The notes beneath the pieces are model-generated. The model saw only the letters and a program-made list of their open reading frames with translations. It was not told where the DNA came from and ran no database searches. Position numbers and translations under genes: made by a program. DNA of 64,000 nucleotides from Sclerodactyla briareus (taxonomy: Eukaryota > Echinodermata > Holothuroidea > Dendrochirotida > Sclerodactylidae): the NCBI GenBank assembly GCA_026419785.1, contig JAODTK010005844.1, positions 186,001 through 250,000 of the forward strand, read 5' to 3'. How positions within the stretch are numbered: the first letter of the stretch is position 1; each line of letters starts with the position of its first letter. Positions 23,827-35,125 of the stretch are shown piece after piece.

Positions 23827-26639
23827 TTAAAGTAAAGTACTTCTTTTAATTTTTATTATCTATCTCACTCTTCAAACAAGATTAACAAATACATAAACAA
23901 AGATCAATTCTTCGAGAAACGAACATGAAAGTTGAAATGTCAAACCGGCTACCGAAATCCTCAGAGGACTGAACCTTCTCAGACTGACAGCCTAAACGGA
24001 AAATTGAAAAAATTGGAAATTGCAGAATTAATATATACGAGTACACGCAACTTGTTAATACCCATTGTGTCTGTCGCAGGGCCCGGCAACAAGAGGAAGA
24101 GAGGAGTTAAGGGTGTGTGGGGGGGGGGGGGGGATTTGACACCACCTATGAAACTCAACAGTTCGCAATCCTGCAAAGAAAGATTGCGAAAAGCGCCTTG
24201 AACACGACTACGCAGGGCTTCGCATGAAGTTATCAAAGCGTGGCATTTTCAGTCTGTTGTCGTTCAGTTAGGAGGTGGCACTATTCGTATTTTATAGTAA
24301 AAACAGCATAACGTTTTTGCTCACAAAATCGACTCGTTTCAATGGATGTATTGGATTAACCGTGGAGTGTTTGCTTACCTCTTATAAACTACAATACATG
24401 TCAATCTGAAGGGTGGGATAATCTCAAAGTCCCTTTCGACTGATCGACGCTGCCGTTTTGCGTATACATCACGGCAAAAGTTTTTCAATGTGCATCAGAA
24501 CTGATATCGCATGGGAACAAATGTGACGATATACTGTACCGGTATTCGATATCGAACAAAATGGGTCGTTGCGCACTGACTCTGAAGGTTTTGTAGTTGC
24601 CTACATTAACCCTAATTCTCAGTCCTAATTCCCATCTCTAACAAATAATATAATTGCTATAAATTAATAGCACTGCCTAAAGTAGGTGTCGGCATGAGGG
24701 TATAACAAAAGTGCAACCACTATAGTTTGAGTTGTTTTACCCCACCCCTCCTCCTCCAACTAGTGTTCGCACCCATGCAGCGTATAGAGTGTGGTTCTCG
24801 GGCGACTGGTGATGGTATTCCCTATTCGTATGGTCAGATGGCATTTCCCATCCGTTACCTTTGACCTTCATTTTCGACTTCAGACGCATACTTCTTGGTT
24901 TATTCTCATTTTCGTTATCGTAAAAGGTTATTGCAAGTGTTCTGTATATATTCAAACTATTGTTGGGGTTTTCCGCGATTTTCCGCGAATCTATTCAGGT
25001 TTGCTCCATCCATATTAACCATCCACGCCCGTTTGCTACTGAGGTTATATCTACGTCACCTGACTTGTAATGAGCAGAATCCCATTTTTTTGAGATTGAC
25101 AACGAAGTCTTGCAGACCATATGTTGGTGATACATATCTATCCGACCAATCCGACCATAGCCCCCTCTAATTTGGGAACGGCTTCCTCATATCGCCTGAA
25201 AACCAGACCAATGGTATCATCAGGCTATTGAGTATTTTGACTACTGTCGGTCCGCATCCGTGTTGTCGCTGGTAACAGAAGTGTACATAAGAGGAAGGGT
25301 GGGGCGGGGGAGAGGATACTCCCTTAAATAACAAACATTCCAAAAAGTCGGTCTTTTTGAGGTCAAAGTCGGTCTCCGAGTGCCCTGTGTGTAGCTGGGT
25401 GAGGCGTCCAGTGATGGGGAAACACAGAGCAGGTAGGAGTTGGAGGGACTGCCACCACGACATACCAAATGTGACAACCACCCTCGCCGTGACTCTGTCT
25501 TCCTGGTGGCTATAAACCAGGAAAATGAACATATTGAACAATATTTGTTTCTCAAACATCTAGCTGGTCTCAAAAAGCCCACACCCTCATGATACGCTCT
25601 TGGCTGGCGGGGCCCAATGGCAAAAAGTCACTTTTTTTTTTTGCAAGAAACTCGCCTCTCGGCGGACGTCCTGTGTCACCGTGTCACGTCTTCCGGACCC
25701 GTCGGATAAGGGCCGCCTGTCATGACGGCCATGTCGTCTCAGAGTGTTTGCGAGCGAGTAAGCACAGCTTGCAGAGGAGTCCGGGTTATTGGAAGCGGCG
25801 TTGGATGTTGTTTTTGGTGCCATCCAGTCATTATCCCTAATTTGTCGTTCGCTTGAATATCGTACAATACCTGTCGCTTCATTATATTACCATGTCTTTT
25901 TTGAGAGGGCGGGGGTAGGGGAGCGGGGTCAAGCTAGCGGAACGTACGGGGAGAACTTAGTAGGCAGTCTCACAGTCTTCAGCTGAAAAACCGAACCCCT
26001 CACCCCCACCCGCCCTCTCCGAAAATTGCCATGGTAGTGACATATAACATCGACTTGATGTCTCTCACTATTTCATATATGTGGGCTGATGCCCTCTCAC
26101 AATTCGACATAGAATGACAACCTGACTCTAATTTGACATGCCTTGTGACGGGCATACCATTCGGCACTTGTCTCGAGCCGTTCGGCGCCTCATATATTCT
26201 CGTGAAAAATGTGGTACGGCGCACTGCGTAAGACGTTCGTCTTGTGAAGTAAACTATTCTACTTTGGCCCTTCTCATCGTCACCTCACTGGTGGGGAGAG
26301 TGGGGTTCATCTCATACCTACATATGGAACGTTCTCTCCATCCCATGGACTACATTGGTGCAGTTATGCCGAGCAAGTCCGGTATCTTGCCTCACGTACA
26401 ACTTCGCAGGACAACTACAGGGCTTAATTCAACAAGGTTATATCGTGGAGAATGGCAAACTGTATATATAGGTTAAAAACCCATTTCATACAATATTCCT
26501 ATGTGGAGTGGTATGTCCTTCAAAAGTTTGTCCTTATGCGATAAATTGTGGACATCCCAATTGCGCAATAACGCATGACTTACACTTGGACACCCGGGAA
26601 GTTATGTCATGTATCTTCCTTTTTCTTTTTGTTTGAAAA

Positions 26640-26995
26640 ACTACCATTAGCAGACGTTCTGTTGTCTTTCTCCCATCAAAGTAACCATCAACACCTACCA
26701 ACCCACTACAGCAATCTTCTCCCGAAGACTAAATGCTTTCCCCAAAAAAAAAAGGTTGGACAATCATGTGTGAATTTCATAGAACACAAGATTGTTGGCG
26801 GGGTTGTGCAAATGACCTCTATTTTGTTATTGCATGAATGGGATTGCTTTTTTCGATCTGCTCAATACCATCACAAACTTCAAGGACTGTGTACCTCCGT
26901 ATCGGAAAGTCCGTATGACCTCGGGGTTTGGATTGCGCATTCAGTTTTTTCGCCATCTAATATACTAGTCCCTTTATAATTTCATCCTGCAGTTG
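26640..26995. repeat. Interspersed repeat family P, copy 2
   Basis: Direct-orientation relative of 16505-16860, about 10.1 kb away, with the same order of shared words. It has an A-run insertion (around 26741-26754) that the other copy lacks. A minus-strand reading gives a V-G-V-D-G-Y-F-D-G-R-K segment comparable to copy 1. No terminal inverted repeats or tail were identified. Confidence 0.7.
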
Positions 26996-28855
26996 TCCCT
27001 GAATACGCAGTTTTGCTGCTATGGTAGTCCCTGTCCAAGTTTCTTTTTTTTGGGGGGGGGGGAGTGGAGGCGCTATTGTACTATTTGCCATAGGTTTCAC
27101 ATTTCACAGTTGAAGAGCTCTCCCTTCACCATAAGGACAATCTGTAATGCCACCTGGTATGTAACACTTCAATCTTGGGTTTGGCTGTTTGCTGTTCGAA
27201 TCTGGTTCGCCTCACATCAGCTTGATCCAATCTGTGTTTTGCTGAACAAACACCTGTAGGAATTCGTTTTGCTCTCCACGGCTATAATATTATTATTATA
27301 TTACTAACTGGTCAATCTGAAACAATGAGTTGTAGAACGGGACTTATCAGACTGTGTCCGGCACTGAAAACGAAACGATACCCTAGCTTTTCATGGGCCA
27401 CGTTTCTTCAGCATATTCCTATTCAGTTTCCGTGAGCATTTTGGGGAATTGTGAGCCAAATGTTTTTCAAAATTTCTCCAGAGTTTACACAATGTGGTAC
27501 CCTTGTTTCTTCCAATTTTCTTGAAAAAAAAAACCCTATGCTTAAGGAAAATTGATTTCCCTGAACTGACCTACAACTGTTTCATTAACCCTTGACTCAT
27601 TGTTGGTAGAAATCGTTTTCCTTATTTTCAGTTCTAATTAATAAGACTTCGGCAGAATTTCAAACTTTACCAACGTTACCAAACACAGTGCAATATGCAT
27701 GCTCGAATATACGGCAGCGCCTCCTGTGCATTTTTGCTAATTAGCCCTGATCGAATTCTCGTTTCTGGTAGTAAATTGAATTGGAAAGGAAGCTAAAGAT
27801 TCCGGAAAAAATATTTAGAGGTATTCGTTGCACGAATCTTATATCCTTGGTCGTCGCTCTCCATGTCTACCAGGCTAATCTTGGTTCAGAGTGTTGTTTG
27901 GTAATATGTTCACCTTCAGTGGCTCTCCGCATAGAATTGTCTCACCCCGGGGGTGGGGGGGGCGTTGACATACGCAGGCTGATCAATATTCTCATTCCAA
28001 GAAAGTGTTTATTCTCCGTGATATGGAGGGCCAAACACCAAAATGTCCTTTTATAGTCGCTCTCCGCTAGGAGCTTGCCAGCGTGTATGAGTTTGATTTT
28101 GAGACAAAAAAAAAAACCAAGGGACACTCACATGAGTTTATTTGATATGAAGTCTACACCTAGTCTAACCCCTATATGTATGATAACCATTTTTTGTTTT
28201 TGCCCATGTTGTTCGAGTCATTCGAAGACCCAGAGTGTATTTGCGTCGATGGGGGTGGGGGGATTTGACTTTTCTACGTTGTCTCTGTGACTATCCCCCA
28301 AAGCGCTCCTTTCGAACATATCAAGCTAACAAAAGGACCCAGCTAGAGCCATTGTGAATTCGTAATTTCCTGAATGGTACTTCGTTCTCACTGCATGGTG
28401 TATGATGGTCCTCTCAGGTCCCGGAGTGGGAACGTATTAGCATCTGCAAGGGGAAGGTGTCAAATTCCATCACCAAATCCAAGGTGACGCACCGCCTAAA
28501 TAGTTATCTGCCGCCCGCGTGGTAAGAAAATCCCGGAAACTCCCCTGAAAGGAGTGATGTTTCGACCTTTGCTGAGGTCTACTCTGTATCTGAGGGGCCT
28601 ATGAAAAGTACATAGGCCCCTAGTTTCAACTTGGGTGAGATTATCTGGTTTGCATCCGCCATGTAATTATCGCAGCCAGATCCATTATATATTGTTACGG
28701 TACGAACATTTTACGCACAGTAAGAACGCCTTGCGGCATCTGTGTTCGCCCCAACGTGTGAACGATCAGATGCAAATAACAATTTTGAATAGCGCCTCCT
28801 ACCGCAAAATGATACCACACCGCGTTCAATTTTCCATTTTTTTCCCTCCATTTTA
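26996..28855. other. Non-coding DNA, no gene seen
   Basis: Short frames only. G-runs lie at 27052-27062 and 27950-27962. An inverted pair around 28590-28622 (AGGGGCCTATG...CATAGGCCCCT) forms a hairpin. No coding signal. Confidence 0.4.
28586..28622. repeat. Hairpin with GGGGCCTATG arms
   Basis: Arms AGGGGCCTATG and CATAGGCCCCT pair across a short AAAAGTA-type loop. No T-run follows and no gene is upstream, so a terminator role is not supported. Confidence 0.55.
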
Positions 28856-28857
28856 GC

Positions 28858-28966
28858 TCTATCATCTATCTATCATCTACTATCTGTCTATCTATCTATC
28901 TATCCTATCTATCTATCTTTCTATCTTTTTAACTATCTATCTATCTCTCTTATCTCTCTCTCCAGG
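28858..28966. repeat. (ATCT)n microsatellite
   Basis: Imperfect TATC/ATCT repeat grading into TCTC near 28940-28966. Confidence 0.9.
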
Positions 28967-29202
28967 TCTCTAAATTGGCTATTTTGGGCTCTCAAATGTT
29001 CGTTCCGTGATCGTTGTTGACTGAACTGCAAAAAAATGCTAACAATGGCATATGCTTCTCATCTCAGAAATGAGATTGCATTACATCGTACTCGGTCAAT
29101 GTTTTCATGGACTAGTGATATTCTCCACTGTTTGGGATTTTTTTAGGTCGAGGTCATTAAGGGTCATAGTGAACATTACTATTATTATTTTTCTATTTTT
29201 CA

Positions 29203-29277
29203 TATCGAGTGGTTGACACAATAGTAGAGCGTCGGCCTTCTATCCAGTAGGCCAGGGTTCGATTCCCTGTCGGGTCA
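29203..29277 (+). pseudogene. tRNA-like SINE head (pseudo-tRNA)
   Basis: The T-arm is intact and the B-box perfect, but the anticodon loop is too long and the acceptor stem does not close. It is best read as a pol III promoter head and not as a gene for a functional tRNA; I assign no amino acid. Confidence 0.6.
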
Positions 29278-29530
29278 TACCAAAGACTTTAAAATGGAAC
29301 CTTTTGCCTCCTCGTTGGCGCTCAGCACGAGAGGTTGTAGCCAGGGACAACGAGGGGTGGGCAATTCGAATTTGCCGGTCTGCGTGTGTCACCATCCCCA
29401 GTTAAGGTATATCGGCCAAAGAGGCATTGGTTTTCCCCCCCCCCTTATTCCGTGTACCTGCTTACCATACGGTGCGGTACCCATGTCTGCACCCTTGCTG
29501 TGGCCTCGAATAGGATCGACCCTCTGTCGG
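29203..29530 (+). mobile_element. tRNA-derived SINE-like element inside the array
   Basis: The head contains a perfect pol III B-box GGTTCGATTCC (29256-29266) within a 5-bp T-stem (CAGGG/CCCTG), followed by TCGGGTCA in the position of an acceptor strand. The D-arm region has TAGTAGAGCG (29222-29231). The anticodon arm can pair as GGCC/GGCC but has an oversized loop, and the 5' acceptor strand does not pair, so it is not a functional tRNA. Downstream, a conserved-looking segment includes TTGGCGCTCAGCA (about 29315-29327), which I loosely associate with the body of invertebrate tRNA-SINEs (inference from memory). The 3' limit is inferred from the array spacing. Confidence 0.6.
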
Positions 29531-30449
29531 CAAGAACCCATTAAAAAATGCCATTCTGGCGATATGTTCGTCCTCCTACATAAATTGAATTACCATCATA
29601 CTCAGTCAGTGTTACATGGACTAGTGGTATTCAGTACGTCAGGTGAAAAGGCTTAGTCAAAGATCATACAAGTGGCATGATGAACTATTGGTAGAAAAGG
29701 AAATCTGTCAAAATGGGCGAAATCGTGTTCTCCCCACAAATTTTGTTGAATTACCACATACCGTCCGTGTCATCGTCACGACTAGTAGCGCCTGCGGGTG
29801 TTCCGGGATTCGAAGCGGTCAATGGTAATCGAAGCGGCAATAAGGAACGTGTATAACTGCAAAAATCTCAAAATGCTTTTCTCTTACAGATGAGTTGGAT
29901 TACCATTAAACTCAGTGTTAGTGCTATCATTTCACTGTTGTTATTATGTGTACTGTAAGGTGTTCATTCTTATTGTTTGTAAATTCGTGTGACTTGAGCA
30001 ACACAACACCGTTGGCAGTTGGTGTTTCAAGCTACTGAATTCTGAGCTTTTGCCCAATACTGACTTGCGTCTGGCAAATTTTTGGCTAGTTGCGATTGCG
30101 GGAGAAAACTGTGCACCATGCACATTAAAATCGCACTTTTGCAAAGAAGGATGATGTTTAGAATGACTGTATGATGACGTGGAAGAGTTGTTGAAATTCA
30201 ACAACCGATCACAGGCGTTATATACTATAGTGGGGTATCCCAAAGCCGCCCCCTGCCCACAGACCGTCAAGTTACAGACCCCGTGCTCGTTTTGTATTAT
30301 TTATAAAAGGGATGTTCAGCCCCAAGCATTGTTTTGAAATCGTTTCAAATTGTATTGGTATAATGTCGCATTCCGTACCCGCATTGCTATGGAATCTTGG
30401 CCTATTCTTCGGAAGGAGGACACTCCAGCGGAAGTCAATTGGAGTGATG

Positions 30450-30612
30450 GAGGATTCGTTATTTCAACACTTACCTTCGTATGATAGGACGACGGCCAAA
30501 AATTGATTAGGTTCTGTTTCTCAAGGGGAAAATTGTCGTCGTTGAAGAGTAATTGAAGCATACCCGCGGAGTTGCTGACACACAATAGGGGCAGGCCCCA
30601 CAGTAGGCTGAG
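30450..30612. repeat. Weak repeat family R, copy 1
   Basis: Resembles 38745-38915 in the same orientation. Shared words include ATTCGTTATT, a TTGTC(G/A) run, AGTAATTGA.GC.TACCCG, TGACAC.CA, AGGGG..GGCCC. The similarity is patchy. Confidence 0.4.
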
Positions 30613-30944
30613 AGAATCGAAACTGTGTCGACAGTGACAGCATCATTCCCTCTTGTCGCAAACATATCTAATGACGGAAGGGCGGGGTGCGTAATGGGAA
30701 GGATATTTCTTGTGATTGCAACTGTTATTGTTATCTCAACGGTCCCGAAGGGCCAGATGAGAAATTGTAGTCACTTTGCCATTTCACCTAATTTACTGTT
30801 GCTGGTTGCCGATAGCACACGGTTGGCTACGGTCATCATAGTGGTTGGTTTATGTCTATCGCACTGAGGGGGTACCCTTTGACGGGGTCCCCCGTGGGTG
30901 CCGGGTGATCCAGCAATGAGGTTCACTTGCCGCGAGTGTCCTCT

Positions 30945-31330
30945 GTGTTGTGCGTGTGTGTGGTGTGTGTGTTTGCGTGTCCGTCAGATTTTTTGATGTT
31001 TTTTCGCAAATATCTCCATTTTGGAATGCTGAACAAAGTCAAATTTTGCACACACTTGATAAGTCACAAAACCATCTTTGTTCTCAGAATAATGGGTGGA
31101 AACTATCAAATTGTGGAGTTTAGAGGGCAAAAAATGAATTTTGGGGTTATTTCTCAATTTTACAAATTTTTCATTATTTTTCAAGATAGTCGCCTGATTT
31201 CGAGGGCTGAATGATTCAAACTTCGTACAATGTAAAAAGGCCCAAATTACAACTTTTCCCCTGCAATCACCGAAAATAACCAAAATGTGGATTCTAGGGG
31301 GGAAAAATGATTTTTGGCCAAATTTGGGAA
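30945..31330 (+). repeat. Interspersed repeat family Q, copy 2
   Basis: Starts with a GT-rich tract, then TTTTTTGATGTTTTTTCGCAA and CAAATTTTGCACAC, which are the reverse complement of the copy at 22330-22450. An open frame of 95 aa (30927-31214) runs through it but mainly reflects the low-complexity composition. Downstream AAAATGA/AATCACCGAAAAT words repeat in slightly changed form at 31130 and 31260. Confidence 0.65.
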
Positions 31331-31924
31331 TTTTCGAAAATCTGTCCCCTGTTTCAGTATATCAGAAATTGGAAGTACTGAATGATCCCAAATTTAGAAC
31401 AAGGTACAGGGTATCAAAACAAGGGTTTCCCGCAGTTTTATGCTGTAAATTTACTGAATTTCTATGAATATGAATATTTTTTTGGGAAAACAGCGGTTTA
31501 CAGACTTATTTTGATAAATTTTGTCTATTTGTAACTCGCGAAAAGGCATCAGGTAGAAACACCTGATTAGTTCCAATTTGCCGAGGAATCCTATTTGGGG
31601 ATTGCCCTCTTGTTATTATAGGTAGAACACTAGAATACGGTGAACAGTTCAGGGAATGTGCAAGCAGTACAAATGGTGCAATGAAGAATAATAGAGCGGC
31701 CTTCTTCTGTAGAAGGCATTAATTGGTACTGGGAAATTGTTTTCCGAAAGCCCCTTGACGTTGAACACTACTATTTGAGTATCTAGTAGGTAACTTCCAT
31801 TGACTATTAACAGTTAGGAGTCATAAGGTATCTTTGAAGTTGTAACTGTTTTGAGGATTAATTTGAAGGTTAATTTTAGCGGGCGTGCGGAGGAGTACAT
31901 TCGTGCAACTACGTCTACAGGTGT

Positions 31925-32160
31925 TGAACCAACGAAGCAACTAACCAACCCACTGATTGACCAACCAACCAACCAACCAACCAACCAACCAACCAACCAA
32001 CCAACCAACCAACCAACCCACTGATTGACCAACCAACCAACCAAGCAAGCAAGCAAACAAAAATCAACCAACCTCTGAATAACCGACAACCAACCAACTG
32101 ACCAACCAACCGACTGACCAACCAATCGACTAGCCAACCAACCATTTATCAACCAACCTA
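31925..32160. repeat. (CCAA)n microsatellite region
   Basis: Perfect ACCAACCA runs interrupted by the word CACTGATTGACCAACC, which occurs twice (about 31950 and 32020), then degenerate CAAC/GACC repeats. On the minus strand it reads as a long WLVG peptide repeat, a by-product of the tetranucleotide unit and not a gene. Confidence 0.92.
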
Positions 32161-32262
32161 CCTAAACAATTGAATGGAATTGCAGCAAAGTTGCCAGTTA
32201 TCTACTGAACTTGTGTTTCCACAGTATAACTGTCAAATTTACAGTAAACTTTACGATCATAC

Positions 32263-32317
<55 letters not shown>

Positions 32318-32340
32318 ATCAACCAACCAACCGACCAAAG
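32263..32340. repeat. (AAAT)n then (CCAA)n microsatellite
   Basis: About 14 perfect copies of AAAT (32263-32319) are followed at once by CAACCAACCAACCGACC. The return of the CCAA motif beyond 100 bp of unique DNA suggests that the intervening ~100 bp (32160-32262) with its AAAT tail inserted into a pre-existing CCAA array. Confidence 0.9.
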
Positions 32341-32854
32341 GGTTTTACCATCTCACCCATGGAGATACCAGATAACACGAATATGATGGTACATGCTACG
32401 ATTGTGATTCGTCATTCGCGTTGTGAGGTTCTTGGCAGGTTAGTTCCATCTACAATCGACTGACTGAAATTCGATATCCGCTTTACAGTATACGAGCGCG
32501 GCCCCTTTTAACCGGTTTACCAGAAGGCGTCCACTGCAGTAGACTAATCTATGATTAGACATTGTCTCAATTGATTGAACCGATTACGCGCAAGAGTCAA
32601 CAAACAGGAGCCTCCCACTCACTTATTATCATGGTGAACATATTTTTTTGTCATATGAGAAATATGGTGCAAGTCGTCGATATATCTGGGGTCATTAGTC
32701 AGATGATTCGCTCTCCCATTTTTCAGCCTTCTACGTATACCATTCACGATCCTCACATCCTCATGGACAAAACAGGGTTCCCTCAAACTATCAACATTTT
32801 CCCCATTCCAATTAATGTCTTGTGATATTTCATTCTAATGTACCAGTTACATTT

Positions 32855-33315
32855 TTCCGAGAGTTCAGTAGTCGCCCATTGAATTTCAAAATGCTAACAA
32901 CGGTCATTGGATATTCAGATGGAATATGGATTATTAGGTACACATCCACTGACACTTTTTAATAAGTTCACCTCCAATATACCAGGCCTTTGATATACAA
33001 CTAGGAAATTTGCCCTTACAGTGCCACGTGTTTTACCCGCCAGTAGGCTGACCGAACCACAGGAATGCCAGATTCCCCTCTGCTTCAAGGCAGTGCTACT
33101 GTCTGACTCAATGAAATCAATCTCATTGGAAGTTCGGTCGATCATACAATATTTGCGAGACTTTATAGGCCTATACAGTTTACTACCGACAAGGTTTTGT
33201 TCCCTGATATCCACGGGAACCCGTATTGCACAATCAATGCCCTCTCTTAATGAACGCAGCTCACCTACCATGCTAGGTACAAATGATCGGTCCCGCGTTT
33301 TAGCCATGCCTGCCG
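32855..33315. repeat. Interspersed repeat family S, copy 1
   Basis: Aligns with 34285-34600 in the same orientation. Shared words in order: TTCAGTAGTCG, ATCCTAACAAC or a variant, TCAAGGCA.TGCTACTGTCTGA, AATGAAATCAATCTCATT, GAAGTTCG.TCG, CTATACAGTTTACC, GGGAAC and the end motif CCATGCCTGCCGTA. It is followed within ~45 bp by the TTAC microsatellite. Confidence 0.75.
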
Positions 33316-33360
33316 TAGAAGGCGAGTAAAAGGTCGTTATGGTATCGTTATAACGTTTGA

Positions 33361-33383
33361 TTACTACTACTACTTACTACTAC

Positions 33384-33458
<75 letters not shown>

Positions 33459-33478
33459 CTTACTTACTTACTTACATA
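33361..33478. repeat. (TTAC)n microsatellite
   Basis: TACTAC triplets grade into about 24 near-perfect TTAC units with one CCTTAC interruption. It lies directly downstream of the end motif of family S copy 1. Confidence 0.95.
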
Positions 33479-34284
33479 CTGCAACCTGGTAAAAATTGAT
33501 GTAGGGAAGGCTATGTGGTCAACATTAGCCAGTTAGCATACGCGATTGGAACTCGAACGAGCTAGTCTTCAATGCCCGTAAATACACAATTTATCCAAAA
33601 ACAGGTGTCAAACCAACTTGGAATATTTTGAAGCTTTAGCACGATATTGTTTTTCCGCTACCTTTGGGAGGGGTAGTTGGAAAGTACAGACATAAATTAA
33701 TGAAGACTATTAAGATGAACGTACTAACTGCCACGCTAAAGCCAACGTATGTTTTTACCACTCTGCAGCTTTTGAGTCACCACATTATCTTTACTGTACA
33801 TCTGCACATATGCACTAACCAGAAGATGCCTGTATAATGTGTTGTTAGAAAAGGGAAAGCTGGTAGCACTCCCCGTGGTGGTTAGGACGGATAACACCCT
33901 TGTGGTGTTACAACCCATCATGGTTAAGGCAATGCCATCGACTTCGTGGCATCTTAGCACATTTTTTTTCTATGAATAGCACAATTTCTTTCTATGAACC
34001 GCTCTCCTATTTCGCAACCTTTAACGAACTTGCAGTGCGATGTTTCAAATCGATCGCCCATTCACGGTATTACATACCTCATGGATGTTGAAAAGACGGA
34101 GAAAAAATTTGGGTGAACATGGTGTGTAATGTATGTCTGTTAAATTCGTCTCACTGAGGAACTTGTGATTTTAGACTTCTAACCTTCTTATAGAAACAAA
34201 AATAAAACCGGGATGTCCACCGACTATCCACCATTTTCTCTAGTTCCAGTTCCAATGAGTATATGCTGATATTTATGCTTATTT

Positions 34285-34600
34285 AGCATTTTTCGACTTC
34301 AGTAGTCGTTCATTCACAATTGAAATCCTAACAACAATCCTTGAACCTTCAAGGCAATGCTACTGTCTGATTGTAATGAAATCAATCTCATTTGAAGTTC
34401 GATCGTTTATAAAAAAAAAAAAAAGAGAAGAGAAAAAAAAAAGAACATTTGCAAAAGCTATACAGTTTACCGCAAGTTATTTGGTGTCCCTGAACACGGG
34501 AACTCGCAATGCTGCAACGAGGTTATCCGCCAAATGAACCCATGTCACATACCATGCATGCTAGGGGGGAGCAGGCTTCGCCCCGAGAACCATGCTGCCG
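34285..34600. repeat. Interspersed repeat family S, copy 2
   Basis: Homologous to 32855-33315 but with an A/G-rich insertion (34411-34443). It ends CCATGCTGCCGTA and passes straight into an AAT microsatellite, so the end motif plus simple repeat is a family trait. Confidence 0.75.
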
Positions 34601-34601
34601 T

Positions 34602-34663
34602 AATACTAATAATAATAATAATATAATAATAATAAATAATAATAATAATATAATAATAATAAA
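34602..34663. repeat. (AAT)n microsatellite 1
   Basis: Imperfect TAA/AAT repeat inside the first unit of the tandem duplication. Confidence 0.9.
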
Positions 34664-34884
34664 ATACGAATAACTTCAAATAAAACATTTATATAGCAAA
34701 CTATGAAAAAGATGAAATTCGTAAGAAGCGGATTAAAAAGACGGAATGGTACAGTTTTGGAAGTTCAATAAAATACTTACTTGAACATAGTAAAAAATAG
34801 TAACCTTTGCCATCACAATTGGTTACATTGCTATAATGTGAAAAAAAACCTTATCCGGACCCCGATAACCATGCCTGCCGTACT

Positions 34885-34955
34885 AATTATAATAATAATA
34901 ATAAGAATAATAATAATAATAATAAATAATAATAATAATAATATAATAATAAGAA
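34885..34955. repeat. (AAT)n microsatellite 2
   Basis: Imperfect AAT repeat inside the second unit of the tandem duplication. Confidence 0.9.
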
Positions 34956-35125
34956 TAAAACCACTTTATATAGCACATAGTAACAAGATGAATTCGTAAG
35001 AAGCGGATTAAAAAGACGGAATGGTACAGTTTTGGAAGTTCAATAAAATACTTACTTGAACATAGTAACCTTTGCCATCACAATTGGTTACATTGCTATA
35101 ATGTGAATAAAAACACCTTATCCTG

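Larger units (their letters stand above)
22566..26639. other. Non-coding DNA, no gene seen
   Basis: Frames up to 130 aa (25167-25559, minus) overlap others antisense and show no domain. A word ACTTACGCCCCTG near 23227 resembles a hAT right end following the C-run at 23064-23092, but no partner terminus was found. A G-run lies at 24118-24134. Confidence 0.4.
29022..29940. repeat. ~155-bp tandem repeat array, four units, interrupted
   Basis: A diverged unit containing GCAAAAA.ATGC, an ATGAG-TTGGATTACCAT block, CTCAGT.AGTGTT and often CATGGACTAGTG recurs with its ATTACCA-type core at about 29079, 29589, 29749 and 29899. The last three are spaced 160 and 150 bp; the first gap is 510 bp. The extra ~355 bp matches the position of the tRNA-headed SINE-like sequence. 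This suggests a four-unit array that was split by that insertion. No coding signal. Confidence 0.7.
34578..35125. repeat. Tandem duplication of ~280-bp AAT-bearing unit
   Basis: Two units in tandem. Each has CCATGC(C)TGCCGTA, an (AAT)n tract (34602-34663 and 34885-34955), then GTAAGAAGCGGATTAAAAAG, GGAATGGTACAGTTTTGGAA and TTGCCATCACAATTGG. The unique part is almost identical between copies (about 34720-34850 and 34997-35107), apart from a short AAAAATAGT insertion in the first, so the duplication is recent. Confidence 0.88.

Noticed and set aside
29203-29277. Functional tRNA gene
   Set aside because: T-arm and B-box are good, but the acceptor stem does not pair and the anticodon loop is oversized, so it is a SINE head or pseudo-tRNA.
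31814-32152. Long WLVG-repeat open frames on the minus strand
   Set aside because: They are the translation of the CCAA tetranucleotide microsatellite; open frames are automatic there and do not imply a protein.
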